DNA of 53,734 bases from Actinomadura livida (lineage in GTDB: Bacteria > Actinomycetota > Actinomycetes > Streptosporangiales > Streptosporangiaceae), in contig NZ_BMRO01000022.1 of NCBI RefSeq assembly GCF_014648675.1, forward strand, positions 36,963 through 90,696. Reading direction: 5' to 3'. A model generated the notes under the pieces. The model saw only the letters and a list, made by a program, of their open reading frames with translations, had not been told where the DNA came from and searched no databases. Shown here one piece after another: positions 1 through 9,890 of the stretch (positions within the stretch are counted from its first letter, which is position 1; every line of letters starts with the position of its first letter). Both the position numbers and the translations under genes were made by a program.

Positions 1-1358
1 CTCCTCCCCCTGCCGCACCGCGCCACCTAACCCACCCACAGACCAACGCCTCCCGACCAGGCCGGCCCCACCCGACGTCCCTCCCCACCTCCCCCCACTC
101 GACAGCACTAGGACGCACACCCTGCCCAGACTGCAGACCAACTCCAGCGCGGCCTTCCTCTTCGGCTGAAGCATGCGACCCCGGCCGGGCCGACCGGCCG
201 GGGCGACCGGACCGGGGCGACCGGACCGGGGCGACCGGACCGGGGCGACCGGACCGGGGCGACCGGACCGGGGCGACCGGACCGGGGCGACCGGACCGGG
301 GCGACCGGACCGGGGCGACCGGACCGGGATGGCCGGGCCGGGGCCCGGACCGGGATGGCCGGGCCGGGTGGCCAGCCGCCTGCGCTACGCGGGGACCGAG
401 CGAGGGCGTCCGGGCCTGGTCGGACCGGGCCCGTGTCGACGGGCTTACTCCCCCCAGCGCGCCGCGCTCACCTGCATCGTCGTGGCGTCGCGGTAACCAT
501 TCCGGAGCCGCATGACCAAGCGTGCAACCTGCGTCCTTACACCGCGTCCGGGTTCAGCGCGGCGGGCGCCCGCTGCGTCAGTGGGGTCTGGGCCAGTGGC
601 ATAGCAGGGCAGCAGCGGCGGTCGGCCACCGCCTTCGACACGGCTGGCTACCGCAAGCGCCCGCCCTCGGATACGGCCTCTTTCGGTTGAGCGGGTCGCC
701 GACCGTACGGATGGGAGAGGGTCCAGTCCATGAGGTCGATGTCTGGTCGGTTCCACCCGCAGCTGCAGCATGCCCGGCCCGTAGAAGCCGCCGCAGTGCG
801 CGGTGGGCGGGAGGGGTCGCCCACCCCATGGCCTTAAAGACCTCGTAGGCGGCCGGCTAATTATGCAATCCGCTTACGGGCGGTCGTTTCGAGGCGACCT
901 TGAGGTAACTAGTCGCATCTGGGAAGAAGTCCCAAAGCTGTAGTGAATTCGGGACAAGAGACCGGAGATGAGAAGTGGAGATTCTCAGTTTCACCGGTGA
1001 CATGGAGTGAGACTTATAACACTAGGTCGCCACCCGCGGGTGGCCGCCTCAGAGCTGTATCGAAGCAGGCACGAAAACCGGGAAACCTGGCAGCGCACCG
1101 CCCGCGCCGTCCCCGCAAACCACGGGCTACTGGGCATCCCGCGGAGATGCGCCTCCTTCTTCCCCACAGCACAGGCGCCGCGCCGTGCGGGGTCACGGTA
1201 TCCGAATTTGCACGATTTGCCGCATAAATCGCATCGAGCGGCAACGGAATCGGCACGGATGATCGTGGGATCGACTGTGAGCGATTCTCAACGCTCCGTA
1301 GCCAAAGTGACTACGATCGGCATTCGCACGGTGACCGACGCGATCCCCCGGGGCGAAG
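1..1358. other. Non-coding or degraded leading region
   Basis: No reading frame here has a recognisable protein, a good ribosome binding site and actinobacterial codon usage at the same time. The frames that stay open are low-complexity Gly/Pro/Arg translations of the GC-rich repeat at 200-325 or short unrelated peptides. Local composition is uneven, with AT-richer stretches near 850-1020 and 1180-1260. The second of these may include the promoter of the gene starting at 1359. A degraded gene remnant cannot be excluded. Confidence 0.5.
200..325. repeat. 14-bp tandem repeat, nine perfect copies
   Basis: The unit GGGGCGACCGGACC is repeated head to tail nine times without a mismatch, starting at 200, 214, 228 and so on to 312. 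Diverged relatives continue to about 370 (GGGATGGCCGGGCC-like). The 14-bp period is not a multiple of three, so every frame cycles through a 14-residue pattern. This argues that the array is a non-coding minisatellite rather than part of a protein. Perfect identity suggests recent expansion by slippage. Confidence 0.95.
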
Positions 1359-2726
1359 ATGAACCGTTTTCTGGCACTTCCCGGCCTTGCCGCCACGATC
1401 CGCGGCTTGCTCTGCTGCATCGGCGGAGTGCTGGGTTGTACCGCGCTGGCCGGCGCCATCTCCATCGGCGCAGCCGCATCCGCGGACGCGGTCGCCCACC
1501 CGGAACCCGAATCGCGCAGGTCGATACCGCCGGTCTGCCGTGACGCCATGCGCACCAGCGACCGTCAGACGAGGCACGAGTGCAGGCAGGCGTGGATCGC
1601 GATGCATGAGAGGTCGCACAGAAGAACAGGGCGCGATGGGGAGTTCCACCGACGAGGCGACCGGTACGACGGGCCGCACAGGACTCGGCGCCGGTCCCCG
1701 TCACCGCGGTGGCTCGACGAACTGTTCCGCCGCTGGTCCAGCACGCACCCGACTCCGCGCACAACAGCTCCACCAGTGCCACGCCCAAAGGTCGGGGCAC
1801 CGGGTCTCGCACCCTCGAAGCCGACTCCAACACGTTCGTCCAAACCCTCCGAACCGTCCAAACCCTCCGAACCGTCCAAACCCTCCGAACCGTCCGCAAC
1901 GCCGACTCGCACACCGACACCGGAGCCGACCCCCACATTGAGCCAGGCCGACGACCTCGAAACGCCACCGCCCTCGGTGCAGCCGGTCCTGCTCCTCGGG
2001 CTGCTCCTCCCCCTCGTGGCCGCGCTCTGCTACCCCTTTCGTCATCGCCTCTACGCAGCCGCGGGACGACTCCCGTATTCGATCACCGAGCCCACGGAGC
2101 CGGTGCAGGCCCATCTCGGTTATCGACCCGCACTCGACCCTTTCGCCGCTCCGGTTCTGGCCCTGACCGGCTCGGGCGCGGCACCGGCCGCGCGGATCCT
2201 GGCCGTCGCGGCCCTGGACGAGCACGGCGAGAACTCCCTCGTCGTGATCCCTCGTCCGGACACCACCGCCCTGTTCGGTCTGGCCGAAGACGAACTCCTC
2301 GACGACGACACCGCGGCCCTCTTCATTCCGGGCAATCTCGATGCCGCCCTGGCCTACCTCGAGACCGAACTCGCCATCCGCGAGAACACGGACGTGCAGC
2401 AGGCGCGACGCCTCCTCCTTGTGGCGAACCCCGAAGGAGAGAGCGAGAGGATCAAGGCGCTCCTCGACCGCCACCCCGGCGGGGTCTCCGTCATCCTCAT
2501 CGGCGACTGGGCGGGCGACCGGGTCACCGTCGATGACGACGGCATGGTCGACGCCCCGTCGGCGCTGCACCTCCCCCAGCGCCTCCCGGCGCTGTCCCGA
2601 ACCGAGGCCCGCGACCGGCTCTTCTCAATCGTGGCCCACCAGAAAACGCTTCAAAAGCCCCCCTCCAAGCGCCGCTCCTCTCCTCGTCGCTCCCAAACCA
2701 AACCAAGCAACCCGCTAAAGAGCTAA
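1359..2726 (+). CDS. Two-helix membrane protein with proline-rich linker, resembling a truncated LysM/BTAD-type protein
   Basis: The 455-aa protein has an N-terminal hydrophobic segment (about residues 8-43), a Pro/Ser/Thr-rich linker (about 130-205) with three identical KPSEPS units at 162-179, and a second membrane segment at about 208-225. A soluble domain of about 200 residues follows (LLLVANPEGE, HPGGVSVILIGDW). From memory, this domain resembles the cytoplasmic region of actinobacterial membrane proteins that carry LysM and a C-terminal BTAD transcriptional-activator domain. Neither LysM nor BTAD is present. The protein ends in a basic Lys/Ser/Pro-rich tail. The ATG is preceded by a GGGGCGAAG ribosome site. 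The gene stands alone, so its function is unknown and the family link is an inference. Confidence 0.7.
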   Translation: MNRFLALPGLAATIRGLLCCIGGVLGCTALAGAISIGAAASADAVAHPEPESRRSIPPVCRDAMRTSDRQTRHECRQAWIAMHERSHRRTGRDGEFHRRGDRYDGPHRTRRRSPSPRWLDELFRRWSSTHPTPRTTAPPVPRPKVGAPGLAPSKPTPTRSSKPSEPSKPSEPSKPSEPSATPTRTPTPEPTPTLSQADDLETPPPSVQPVLLLGLLLPLVAALCYPFRHRLYAAAGRLPYSITEPTEPVQAHLGYRPALDPFAAPVLALTGSGAAPAARILAVAALDEHGENSLVVIPRPDTTALFGLAEDELLDDDTAALFIPGNLDAALAYLETELAIRENTDVQQARRLLLVANPEGESERIKALLDRHPGGVSVILIGDWAGDRVTVDDDGMVDAPSALHLPQRLPALSRTEARDRLFSIVAHQKTLQKPPSKRRSSPRRSQTKPSNPLKS

Positions 2727-2844
2727 CACCCCAACGGCTTTTCCTCAGATGGAGTGTCTGGGGACGTGTGAAGGCATGTTGGCCGGTGAGTGTGATGGCC
2801 GGCTGGGCATTGGCCGGGGTGGTGGTACGGGGTCGCCATGGGGC

Positions 2845-3630
2845 TTAGGACGGGGAGCCCTGTTGCTTGGCTATTTCCGCTCGGACTGTTGTGAGGGCCC
2901 GGATGGCTCGGCTCACGGGGGCGATTTCGGGGGGCCGGTCGGTTTCGTGGTCCAGGTAGGCGGCGCAGCGGTTCAGCCAGCCGCGGACGACCTCCTGAAT
3001 CCTGTCCTCGGAGCGGAGCATCTTGGTCAGGGCGAGGTCGCGTTTCTCCTCGGCGACCTGCCGGGCGAGGGGTTCGTCCGCGCCCAGCGCCTGGATGTCG
3101 GAGAGCGCGTAGCGGCCCAGCCGGTCTGTGGCGAGTACGCGTTCACCGGCGATCCGGTCGAACGTCCTGCGGGGCCAGTCGAGGATCGTCGCCGCGCCGC
3201 CGGAGTCGACCGTGTCGGTCAGCGGACCCTTCCGTGCGGCGACGACCGATCGGACGGCGGCCGGGTCGAGGCGGTCCAGATCGCGCAGGAGGTAGACCGG
3301 GTGCCCGCGGAAGCTGCTGATGACGTTGAGGTCGCCCTGGGCCACCAGCACCTCGACGTCGCGTCGTTCGACGTCGAGGCCCACCCGTGCCGCCAGCCTG
3401 GCGGCCGCCCGGGCGGAGCCGACGGGCGGGTCGTCGCCGAACATGGCGATGACCTGGTGGCCGCGTCCCTCGACCTGTTCGACGAGCCTCGCGGACCATC
3501 GTTCCCCGTCGAGATCGGGTCCGGGAAGGATGCCGTGCTCCAGGCCGACGCGCAGTTGCCACCGGGTGAGCCCGAGGTGGCCGGCGAACTGGTGGGCCCC
3601 GTAATGGCCGCGGTTGATCTCCACAGGCAT
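2845..3630 (-). CDS. Conserved-looking hypothetical protein, 261 aa
   Basis: This soluble protein is not recognised. The N-terminus (GHYGAHQFAGHLGLTRWQLRVGLEHGILPGPD) reads like a helix-turn-helix or excisionase-like segment in which a helix pair precedes a short wing, so DNA binding is possible. The middle contains an RGHPVYLLRDLDRL segment, and the C-terminus is an alpha-helical region rich in Arg and Glu with no membrane segment. Coding on the minus strand is supported by the long open frame and typical GC-rich third positions. The start lies head-to-head with the aldo/keto reductase at 3804, leaving about 170 bp for divergent promoters. A regulatory role is only a suggestion. Confidence 0.65.
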   Translation of the reverse strand: MPVEINRGHYGAHQFAGHLGLTRWQLRVGLEHGILPGPDLDGERWSARLVEQVEGRGHQVIAMFGDDPPVGSARAAARLAARVGLDVERRDVEVLVAQGDLNVISSFRGHPVYLLRDLDRLDPAAVRSVVAARKGPLTDTVDSGGAATILDWPRRTFDRIAGERVLATDRLGRYALSDIQALGADEPLARQVAEEKRDLALTKMLRSEDRIQEVVRGWLNRCAAYLDHETDRPPEIAPVSRAIRALTTVRAEIAKQQGSPS

Positions 3631-3803
3631 TGCCGCGCCTTTCTCGTGATGTTGATGCGACCCAGCCTCATGGAGGCGCGGCGGCGAGAACAGCGCAACG
3701 GCGCTCTGTGGATAAGTCGGCGGCGACCTCTCCGATATCAGACCATTCGGGCAATCAGGGGTCGCGGATGGAACATGGTGTGGACCGGTGCCAGGCTGAG
3801 AGG

Positions 3804-4742
3804 GTGAACGCGATACAGCGACTTGGGCTCGGGCTTGCCGCGCTGGGGCGGCCGGCTTACATCAACGTCGGCAGGGCTAACGACCTACCGCACGATCGCA
3901 GTGTCGAGGCCATGCGTGAGGCCACGTGGAATGTCCTCGACGCCGCGTACACGGCGGGCATCCGGTGGGTCGACGCGGCGCGGTCGTATGGGAGAGCGGA
4001 GGAGTTCCTCGGTGGCTGGCTCGCTGAACGTGCGCCGGAGGACGTCACGGTATCGAGCAAGTGGGGTTACACCTACGTAGGGGATTGGAAGACAGACGCG
4101 CCCGTGCACGAGGTCAAGGAGCATGTCCTTGAGCGTTACCGCGTGCAGTATGAGGAGACGCGTGGGTTTCTCGATGGCTATCTGTCCGTCTACCAGGTGC
4201 ATTCGCTGACCGAGGATAGTCCGTTGTTTCGGGACGTCCGGCTGCAGGAGGCCCTTGCTGAAGCGGCGGCCGAGGGTGTCCGCGTGGGGTTCTCAACCTC
4301 TGGCCCGCGGCAGAGGGACACGATCCGCCGGGCGTTGGAGCTACAAGTGGACGGGCAACGGCTGTTCAGCGCAGTCCAGTCGACGTGGAACGTACTGGAG
4401 CCCTCTGCCGAGTACGCCCTGCGTGATGCACACGATGAGGGGCTGCTCGTGTTGCTCAAGGAAGTGCTTGCCAACGGAAGACTGGCCGTGCGCCCACCCG
4501 GGGCTGTGCGAGCGATCGCCTCCAGAAAGGGGGTTCAGCCGGACGCCCTCGCCCTTGCAGCCGCATTGAGCCGAGTGTGGGCGGACACCGTCCTCATCGG
4601 CGCGGTCAGTACGGCGCAGCTCGCATCGAATCTGGCTGCGACGGAGGTCGTCCTGGATGGGGATGAACGCGAGATCCTGTCTGGGCTGGGTGTTCCGCCG
4701 GAGCGCTATTGGGCCGAACGGAGCGCGCTTCCCTGGACGTGA
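3804..4742 (+). CDS. Aldo/keto reductase
   Basis: This is an NADPH-dependent TIM-barrel oxidoreductase of the AKR superfamily, 312 aa. The catalytic tetrad is visible as Asp57 and Tyr62 (VDAARSYGRAEEFLG), Lys86 (SSKWGYTY) and His133 (VYQVHSL). The later GFSTSG and VLIGAVST segments match barrel strands that hold the cofactor phosphate. The frame is open back to 3630, but that extension overlaps the opposite gene and has no conserved sequence. GTG 3804 follows a GAGAGG ribosome site and begins the typical RLGLGLAALG barrel entry, so it was chosen. The physiological substrate cannot be read from sequence. The kinase at 4810 follows 67 bp downstream on the same strand. Confidence 0.88.
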   Translation: MNAIQRLGLGLAALGRPAYINVGRANDLPHDRSVEAMREATWNVLDAAYTAGIRWVDAARSYGRAEEFLGGWLAERAPEDVTVSSKWGYTYVGDWKTDAPVHEVKEHVLERYRVQYEETRGFLDGYLSVYQVHSLTEDSPLFRDVRLQEALAEAAAEGVRVGFSTSGPRQRDTIRRALELQVDGQRLFSAVQSTWNVLEPSAEYALRDAHDEGLLVLLKEVLANGRLAVRPPGAVRAIASRKGVQPDALALAAALSRVWADTVLIGAVSTAQLASNLAATEVVLDGDEREILSGLGVPPERYWAERSALPWT

Positions 4743-4809
4743 GGCGCTCACCGGAACCGCGGCCGGACCGTGGCACGATTGAGCGGCCCCCCACCACGAT
4801 CGGAATCCG

Positions 4810-5739
4810 TTGCCCATACAGTCAGACCTCCCAGAGATGATCGGCCCGTACCGTGTGGTCTCCCGGCTCGGTTCCGGCGGGATGGGCGAGGTGTTCCTCG
4901 GAGCGTCGCCGAGCAGACGGCTCGTCGCCGTGAAGGTGATCCGGCCGGAGTTAGTGGACGACCCCAGGTGGAGGAAGAAGTTCCGCCGTGAGGCGACCCT
5001 TGCGCAGTCGGTCAGCGGCTTCTACACGGCGCCCGTCGTGGACGCCGACCCGGACGCGGAGCAACCGTGGCTGGCGACGCAGTACATCCGCGGTGTGAGC
5101 CTGTCCAAGGTCGTCCAGCAGAAGGGTCCGCTGCGCGAACAGGCCGCCTGCCGGCTGGGGGCCGGCCTGGCCGAGGCACTGATCGCGATCCATCGATCGG
5201 AGATCGTCCACCAGGATCTCAAGCCGTCCAACGTTCTGCTCGCCTCGGACGGACCGAGGGTCATCGACTTCGGCATCGCGCGCCCGCTGGACGCGCTGCC
5301 CCTCTCGCGAACGGAGATCTTGGGTACCCCGGCCTACATGTCGCCAGAGCAGGCCCTGGGAGACCCTGTACATCCGGAGAGCGACGTGTTCTCCCTGGGA
5401 TCGACGCTTGTGTTCGCGGCGACCGGGGCGGCGCCGTTCGGAACCGACCACAAGGTCCGTAGCCGCATCGTGTACGGCGAACCGGACCTCACGCGCTTGC
5501 CCGATCCCATGCGCGGGCTCGTGACGCGCTGCCTCCTGAAGGATCCTGGGGAACGCCCCACGCCGGAGCAGATCCTCGTCGCACTGTCGACGTTGCTGGA
5601 CGCGCACTACGGCGAGGAGTGGCCACCCGCCGATGTGGAGCAGCTGATCGGGGTGCAGGAGCGGACGCTCGTCGAGATCACCGCCGAGTTGCCGACGCTG
5701 CGGGAGCCTCCTCCGCAGGGGCACGCGCCAGTGCGTTGA
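4810..5739 (+). CDS. Soluble Ser/Thr protein kinase
   Basis: This is a Hanks-type kinase of 309 aa. Visible motifs are the Gly loop LGSGGMGEVFLG (20-31), ATP Lys42, helix-C Glu61, the catalytic loop HQDLKPSN (134-141), DFG at 153-155 and the GTPAYMSPE activation segment. HRD is replaced by HQD, so the arginine that usually senses activation-loop phosphorylation is missing, as in other actinobacterial kinases. No transmembrane helix, PASTA or other sensor domain follows; only about 40 residues extend past the catalytic domain. The protein is therefore cytosolic. The start is TTG 4810, with ATG 4837 (MIGPYRVVSRLG) as a shorter alternative. Its targets are unknown. Confidence 0.9.
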   Translation: MPIQSDLPEMIGPYRVVSRLGSGGMGEVFLGASPSRRLVAVKVIRPELVDDPRWRKKFRREATLAQSVSGFYTAPVVDADPDAEQPWLATQYIRGVSLSKVVQQKGPLREQAACRLGAGLAEALIAIHRSEIVHQDLKPSNVLLASDGPRVIDFGIARPLDALPLSRTEILGTPAYMSPEQALGDPVHPESDVFSLGSTLVFAATGAAPFGTDHKVRSRIVYGEPDLTRLPDPMRGLVTRCLLKDPGERPTPEQILVALSTLLDAHYGEEWPPADVEQLIGVQERTLVEITAELPTLREPPPQGHAPVR

Positions 5740-5859
5740 GATTCTTCTCACGCTCGACGAACGCCGCAGTTGAAGCGGCCTAGGACTCGTCGGCATCCGA
5801 CCGGGGTCGTGTGAGCTCGGCACTGAGCGCCGGCCCGCGAACTACGCAGAGGGCAACGA

Positions 5860-5887
5860 TTGGCCCATGTGATCACGTGGATACGAT
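5860..5887 (+). promoter_or_regulatory. Candidate promoter of citrate synthase
   Basis: TTGGCC at 5860-5865 and TACGAT at 5882-5887 are separated by 16 bp. They lie 57 bp before the citrate synthase ATG and are compatible with a vegetative sigma factor promoter. The spacer contains the 8-bp palindrome GTGATCAC. Confidence 0.4.
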
Positions 5888-5944
5888 GAACGACGGGACG
5901 AGCGGACGTCTCCGCAGGTGTGGACGCAGTTGGGAGTGACGAGC

Positions 5945-7228
<1,284 letters not shown>

Positions 7229-7284
7229 AAGGTGCCGGTTCGCGGTTCCCTTTCCGGGGCGTGCCGTTAAATCGGCACCGGCGC

Positions 7285-7316
7285 ATAGCGGGCGGGTTTC
7301 CGCACCCGCCCGCTAT
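7285..7316 (+). terminator. Strong hairpin after citrate synthase
   Basis: A perfect 13-bp stem (7285-7297 with 7304-7316, ATAGCGGGCGGGT paired to ACCCGCCCGCTAT) closes a 6-nt loop. There is no U-tract, as is common for terminators in high-GC actinobacteria. A weaker 6-bp hairpin (GTGCCG/CGGCAC) precedes it at 7261-7278. Confidence 0.8.
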
Positions 7317-7337
7317 TGATCGCGCGGTGCCGGTCAT

Positions 7338-7363
7338 CGGGTTAGCCTGACTGCGGTAACCCG
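7338..7363. promoter_or_regulatory. Inverted repeat before the P450 gene
   Basis: CGGGTTA (7338-7344) and TAACCCG (7357-7363) are perfect 7-bp arms with a 12-bp spacer, 20 bp before the P450 ATG. The GGAAGG ribosome site starts right after the right arm. The arrangement suits a dimeric repressor operator over the promoter, or a leader hairpin that could affect translation. Confidence 0.45.
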
Positions 7364-7383
7364 GATGGAAGGCGGCACCGCGT

Positions 7384-8604
7384 ATGCCCTCCCTTGTAGA
7401 GAAGAACCTGGCCAGTCTGGATTTCTGGGCGCAGCCCTACGCGGAGCGGGACGTAATGTTCGCCGCGCTCCGGGCCGCGGAGGGCCCCGTCTACTGCCCC
7501 TTGTCAGATGAATCCGGCTTTTACGCTCTGACCCGGTACGGGCAGGTCGCCGAGGCGAGCCGGAAGCCCGAGGTCTTCAGTTCCCAGCCCACCGCCGTCA
7601 GCCTCGCCGACCCGCCGCCCGTGGCCGACTACGTCGGTTCGATGATCAGTCTCGACGATCCCCGCCATGCCAGGCTCCGGCGCATCGTCTCCCGCTCCTT
7701 CACTCCCCGCCTGGTCGAACGGGTCGCGGGCGATGTGGCCGTCCTGGCGCGACGCATCGTGGACGAGTTGGCCGAGCGGGGACCGTGCGACTTCGTCCGG
7801 CACGTCTCCATGCCGATGCCACTGCAGATTATCTGCTCCATGATGGGCATCCCGGAGTCGGCGTACGACGACGTCATCGACGCCACGGACCTGATCCTCG
7901 GCGTCGGCGACCCGGACCATGTCGGCCCGGACGGCAAGGACCGGGCCACCCTGCTCGCCGAGAAGTTCTCCTATCTGCACGAGCTCATGGCCGAACTGAG
8001 CCGTGTGCGCCGCGATAAGCCGGCGGACGACCTCGTCACCGCGCTGACACATGCGAACGTGGACGGTGAGGCCCTGGACGAACGCGAACTGGGCCGCTTC
8101 TTCACGCTCCTCGTAGTCGCGGGGAATGAGACCACACGCAATGCGCTGTCGCATGCCCTCGTCCTCCTCACCGACCATCCAGGCCAGCGGGACATCCTCC
8201 TCGCAGACCTTGAGCAGCGGCTACCGGGCGCGGTCGAGGAGGTCGTCCGCTACGCCACTCCTGTGACGTGGATGCGCCGTACCCTGGCCCGCGACTACGC
8301 ACTGGAAGGCCACCTATACCGAACTGGAGACCGGGTGATCCTGTACTACAACTCGGCCAACCGGGACGAGAGGGTGTTCAAGGACCCTCATACGTTCGAC
8401 ATCACCCGCTCCCCCAATCCGCATGTCGGTTTCGGTGCGCCCGGACCTCATTTCTGCCTCGGAGCCCACCTTGCCCGACGTGAAGTGACGGTCCTGCTCC
8501 GCGAGCTGTACAAGCGCCTTCCGGGCCTTCACGCCACGGACGCCCCGGTCCGGCAGCGCACCAGTTTCATCAACGGGATCAAGTCCGTCCCCTGCGCCTT
8601 CTAA
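7384..8604 (+). CDS. Cytochrome P450 monooxygenase
   Basis: This is a 406-aa class I bacterial P450 that would use separate ferredoxin and reductase, neither of which is encoded nearby. The I-helix oxygen-activating motif is AGNETT (246-251), with the acid/alcohol pair Glu249-Thr250. EEVVR supplies the ExxR motif, and the heme loop is FGAPGPHFCLGAH with axial Cys358. AGNETTRN, the NSANRDE stretch and the C-terminal layout resemble the CYP125/CYP142/CYP124 and CYP107-like groups. A steroid or fatty-acid hydroxylase is possible, which would fit the steroid cluster 24 kb away, but the substrate is not shown. The gene is isolated between a terminator and an unrelated hypothetical gene, with an inverted repeat in its leader. 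Confidence 0.92.
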   Translation: MPSLVEKNLASLDFWAQPYAERDVMFAALRAAEGPVYCPLSDESGFYALTRYGQVAEASRKPEVFSSQPTAVSLADPPPVADYVGSMISLDDPRHARLRRIVSRSFTPRLVERVAGDVAVLARRIVDELAERGPCDFVRHVSMPMPLQIICSMMGIPESAYDDVIDATDLILGVGDPDHVGPDGKDRATLLAEKFSYLHELMAELSRVRRDKPADDLVTALTHANVDGEALDERELGRFFTLLVVAGNETTRNALSHALVLLTDHPGQRDILLADLEQRLPGAVEEVVRYATPVTWMRRTLARDYALEGHLYRTGDRVILYYNSANRDERVFKDPHTFDITRSPNPHVGFGAPGPHFCLGAHLARREVTVLLRELYKRLPGLHATDAPVRQRTSFINGIKSVPCAF

Positions 8605-8734
8605 TCGCCGCAAATAAGACATCCGCGACTACTTGCTTCCCTTTATCCACAGGTTCGCATTCTCTTCGTTCTCCCCCGCCGCCTCCTCGAAGATGGACGG
8701 CAGTGACCCCGTCCGAGGACCCGAGGAGACCGCC

Positions 8735-9637
8735 ATGCCCATCACCATCACGGTTCCCGAAGAGACGACCGCCGGCTTCGTCGTCGCCGCCGACGAGGAC
8801 CCCGGCGACGTCGCGGCGACGATCCGGCAGTTGCTTCCCGCCCCGTTCGCGGCCGCGGTGTCGATGTGCCTCGGGACACCCCGGCTCATCATCGCCACCC
8901 ATCGGGCTGCGGACTCGCCGTGGGATCTGAGCGATGTCACGGCCGCCGACGAGGACGACACCGAGCGGGTCCGGAAGGCCACACGGCACGTAGGGGTCAC
9001 GTCCGTCCTGCCCGTCGGGGACCTTCCCTCGGGCCCCCACCTCGCACGCGCGGCCGCCAGGGCGATCGCCGAATCCCTCTGCGGCGTTCCGGTGGACCTC
9101 ACCCTGAACCAGGTGCTGCCCGTCGTGCCCTTCGGACGGTTCGACGAGTTCGTCCTCGCCGACAACTGGATCGGCGCCGCACTGCCGCCCTTCCGGAACT
9201 CCGGCCGCTGCCCGGCCGAGGAGGACGCCATCGACGGCTGTGCCTGCGTCCGGCTCACCACCAGCGGCCTGTGCCGATTCGGCCTGCCCGAACTCGAGGT
9301 CGCCGACGTCGCCTGCCCGCACGACCTCGCCGCGCTCAACGTCCTCCGCACGACCGCACAGCGGCTGCTTCCGTTGGGCCGGCACCCGGGTGAACACATC
9401 CTGCCCACCGAGCTGATGCTGACGAGTGCCGACTTCTCCCACTACTGGGGGAACCGCGACCCGATGTGGGACGACGGGCCCGTCCCGATACGCCTCGCCC
9501 GGATGGCACCCGACCGCCTACGCATCCGGCAGCCGGCGAACTTCCGAGGGACCTTGAACGAGTGGCTCTGGGACGAACTACCGCCCGTCCTGCACGAGGT
9601 CCTCAGCTGCGAACCCGAGCACGCCACACCCACTTGA
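8735..9637 (+). CDS. Hypothetical protein, 300 aa
   Basis: I do not recognise the family. The protein is soluble and acidic, with many Pro and Asp residues. A cysteine-containing middle (GRCPAEEDAIDGCACVRL, GLCRFG) and a tryptophan-rich C-terminus (HYWGNRDPMWDDGP, LNEWLWDELPP) are its most distinctive parts. The frame is open back to TTG 8633, but ATG 8735 follows GAGGAGACC and starts a clean beta-strand-like segment (MPITITVPEETTAGFVVAADED), so it is preferred. No membrane segment or catalytic motif is visible. The gene lies 130 bp downstream of the P450 gene on the same strand without an obvious terminator between them, so cotranscription is possible. Confidence 0.7.
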   Translation: MPITITVPEETTAGFVVAADEDPGDVAATIRQLLPAPFAAAVSMCLGTPRLIIATHRAADSPWDLSDVTAADEDDTERVRKATRHVGVTSVLPVGDLPSGPHLARAAARAIAESLCGVPVDLTLNQVLPVVPFGRFDEFVLADNWIGAALPPFRNSGRCPAEEDAIDGCACVRLTTSGLCRFGLPELEVADVACPHDLAALNVLRTTAQRLLPLGRHPGEHILPTELMLTSADFSHYWGNRDPMWDDGPVPIRLARMAPDRLRIRQPANFRGTLNEWLWDELPPVLHEVLSCEPEHATPT

Positions 9638-9890
9638 CGCTGGGGCACGCCGCCCCCTGGACCAGCCGGTCGAGCCGCCGACCACCGACGGGCCTCTGGG
9701 CCGGACGGCGCCCGCCGCATTGGAGCCCGCCGGGGCGTCCTGGCAGCACCGCGAGCACGACGAGGACGGACCGCCCCACCCCCGAACGCTCGCAGATGGG
9801 GAGATGGCCAAGCAGTGCCTTCAAGCCTTCGCACGCAGCTGAGGCGATACTTCCGTCGGAGTCGGTGGCGCCGCAGTAGCGTCGGGCTGC

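Noticed and set aside
355..848. Several 80-110-aa open frames in the first kilobase
   Set aside because: They overlap each other on both strands, lack ribosome sites and give no recognisable protein.
1007..1543. A 178-aa plus-strand frame before and inside the first gene
   Set aside because: It overlaps the better supported gene at 1359 in another frame and shows no domain or ribosome site.
5866..5880. Possible CRP/GlxR-type site in the citrate synthase promoter (GTGATCAC)
   Set aside because: Only the 8-bp palindrome is present; the TGTGA-N6-TCACA spacing is not met.
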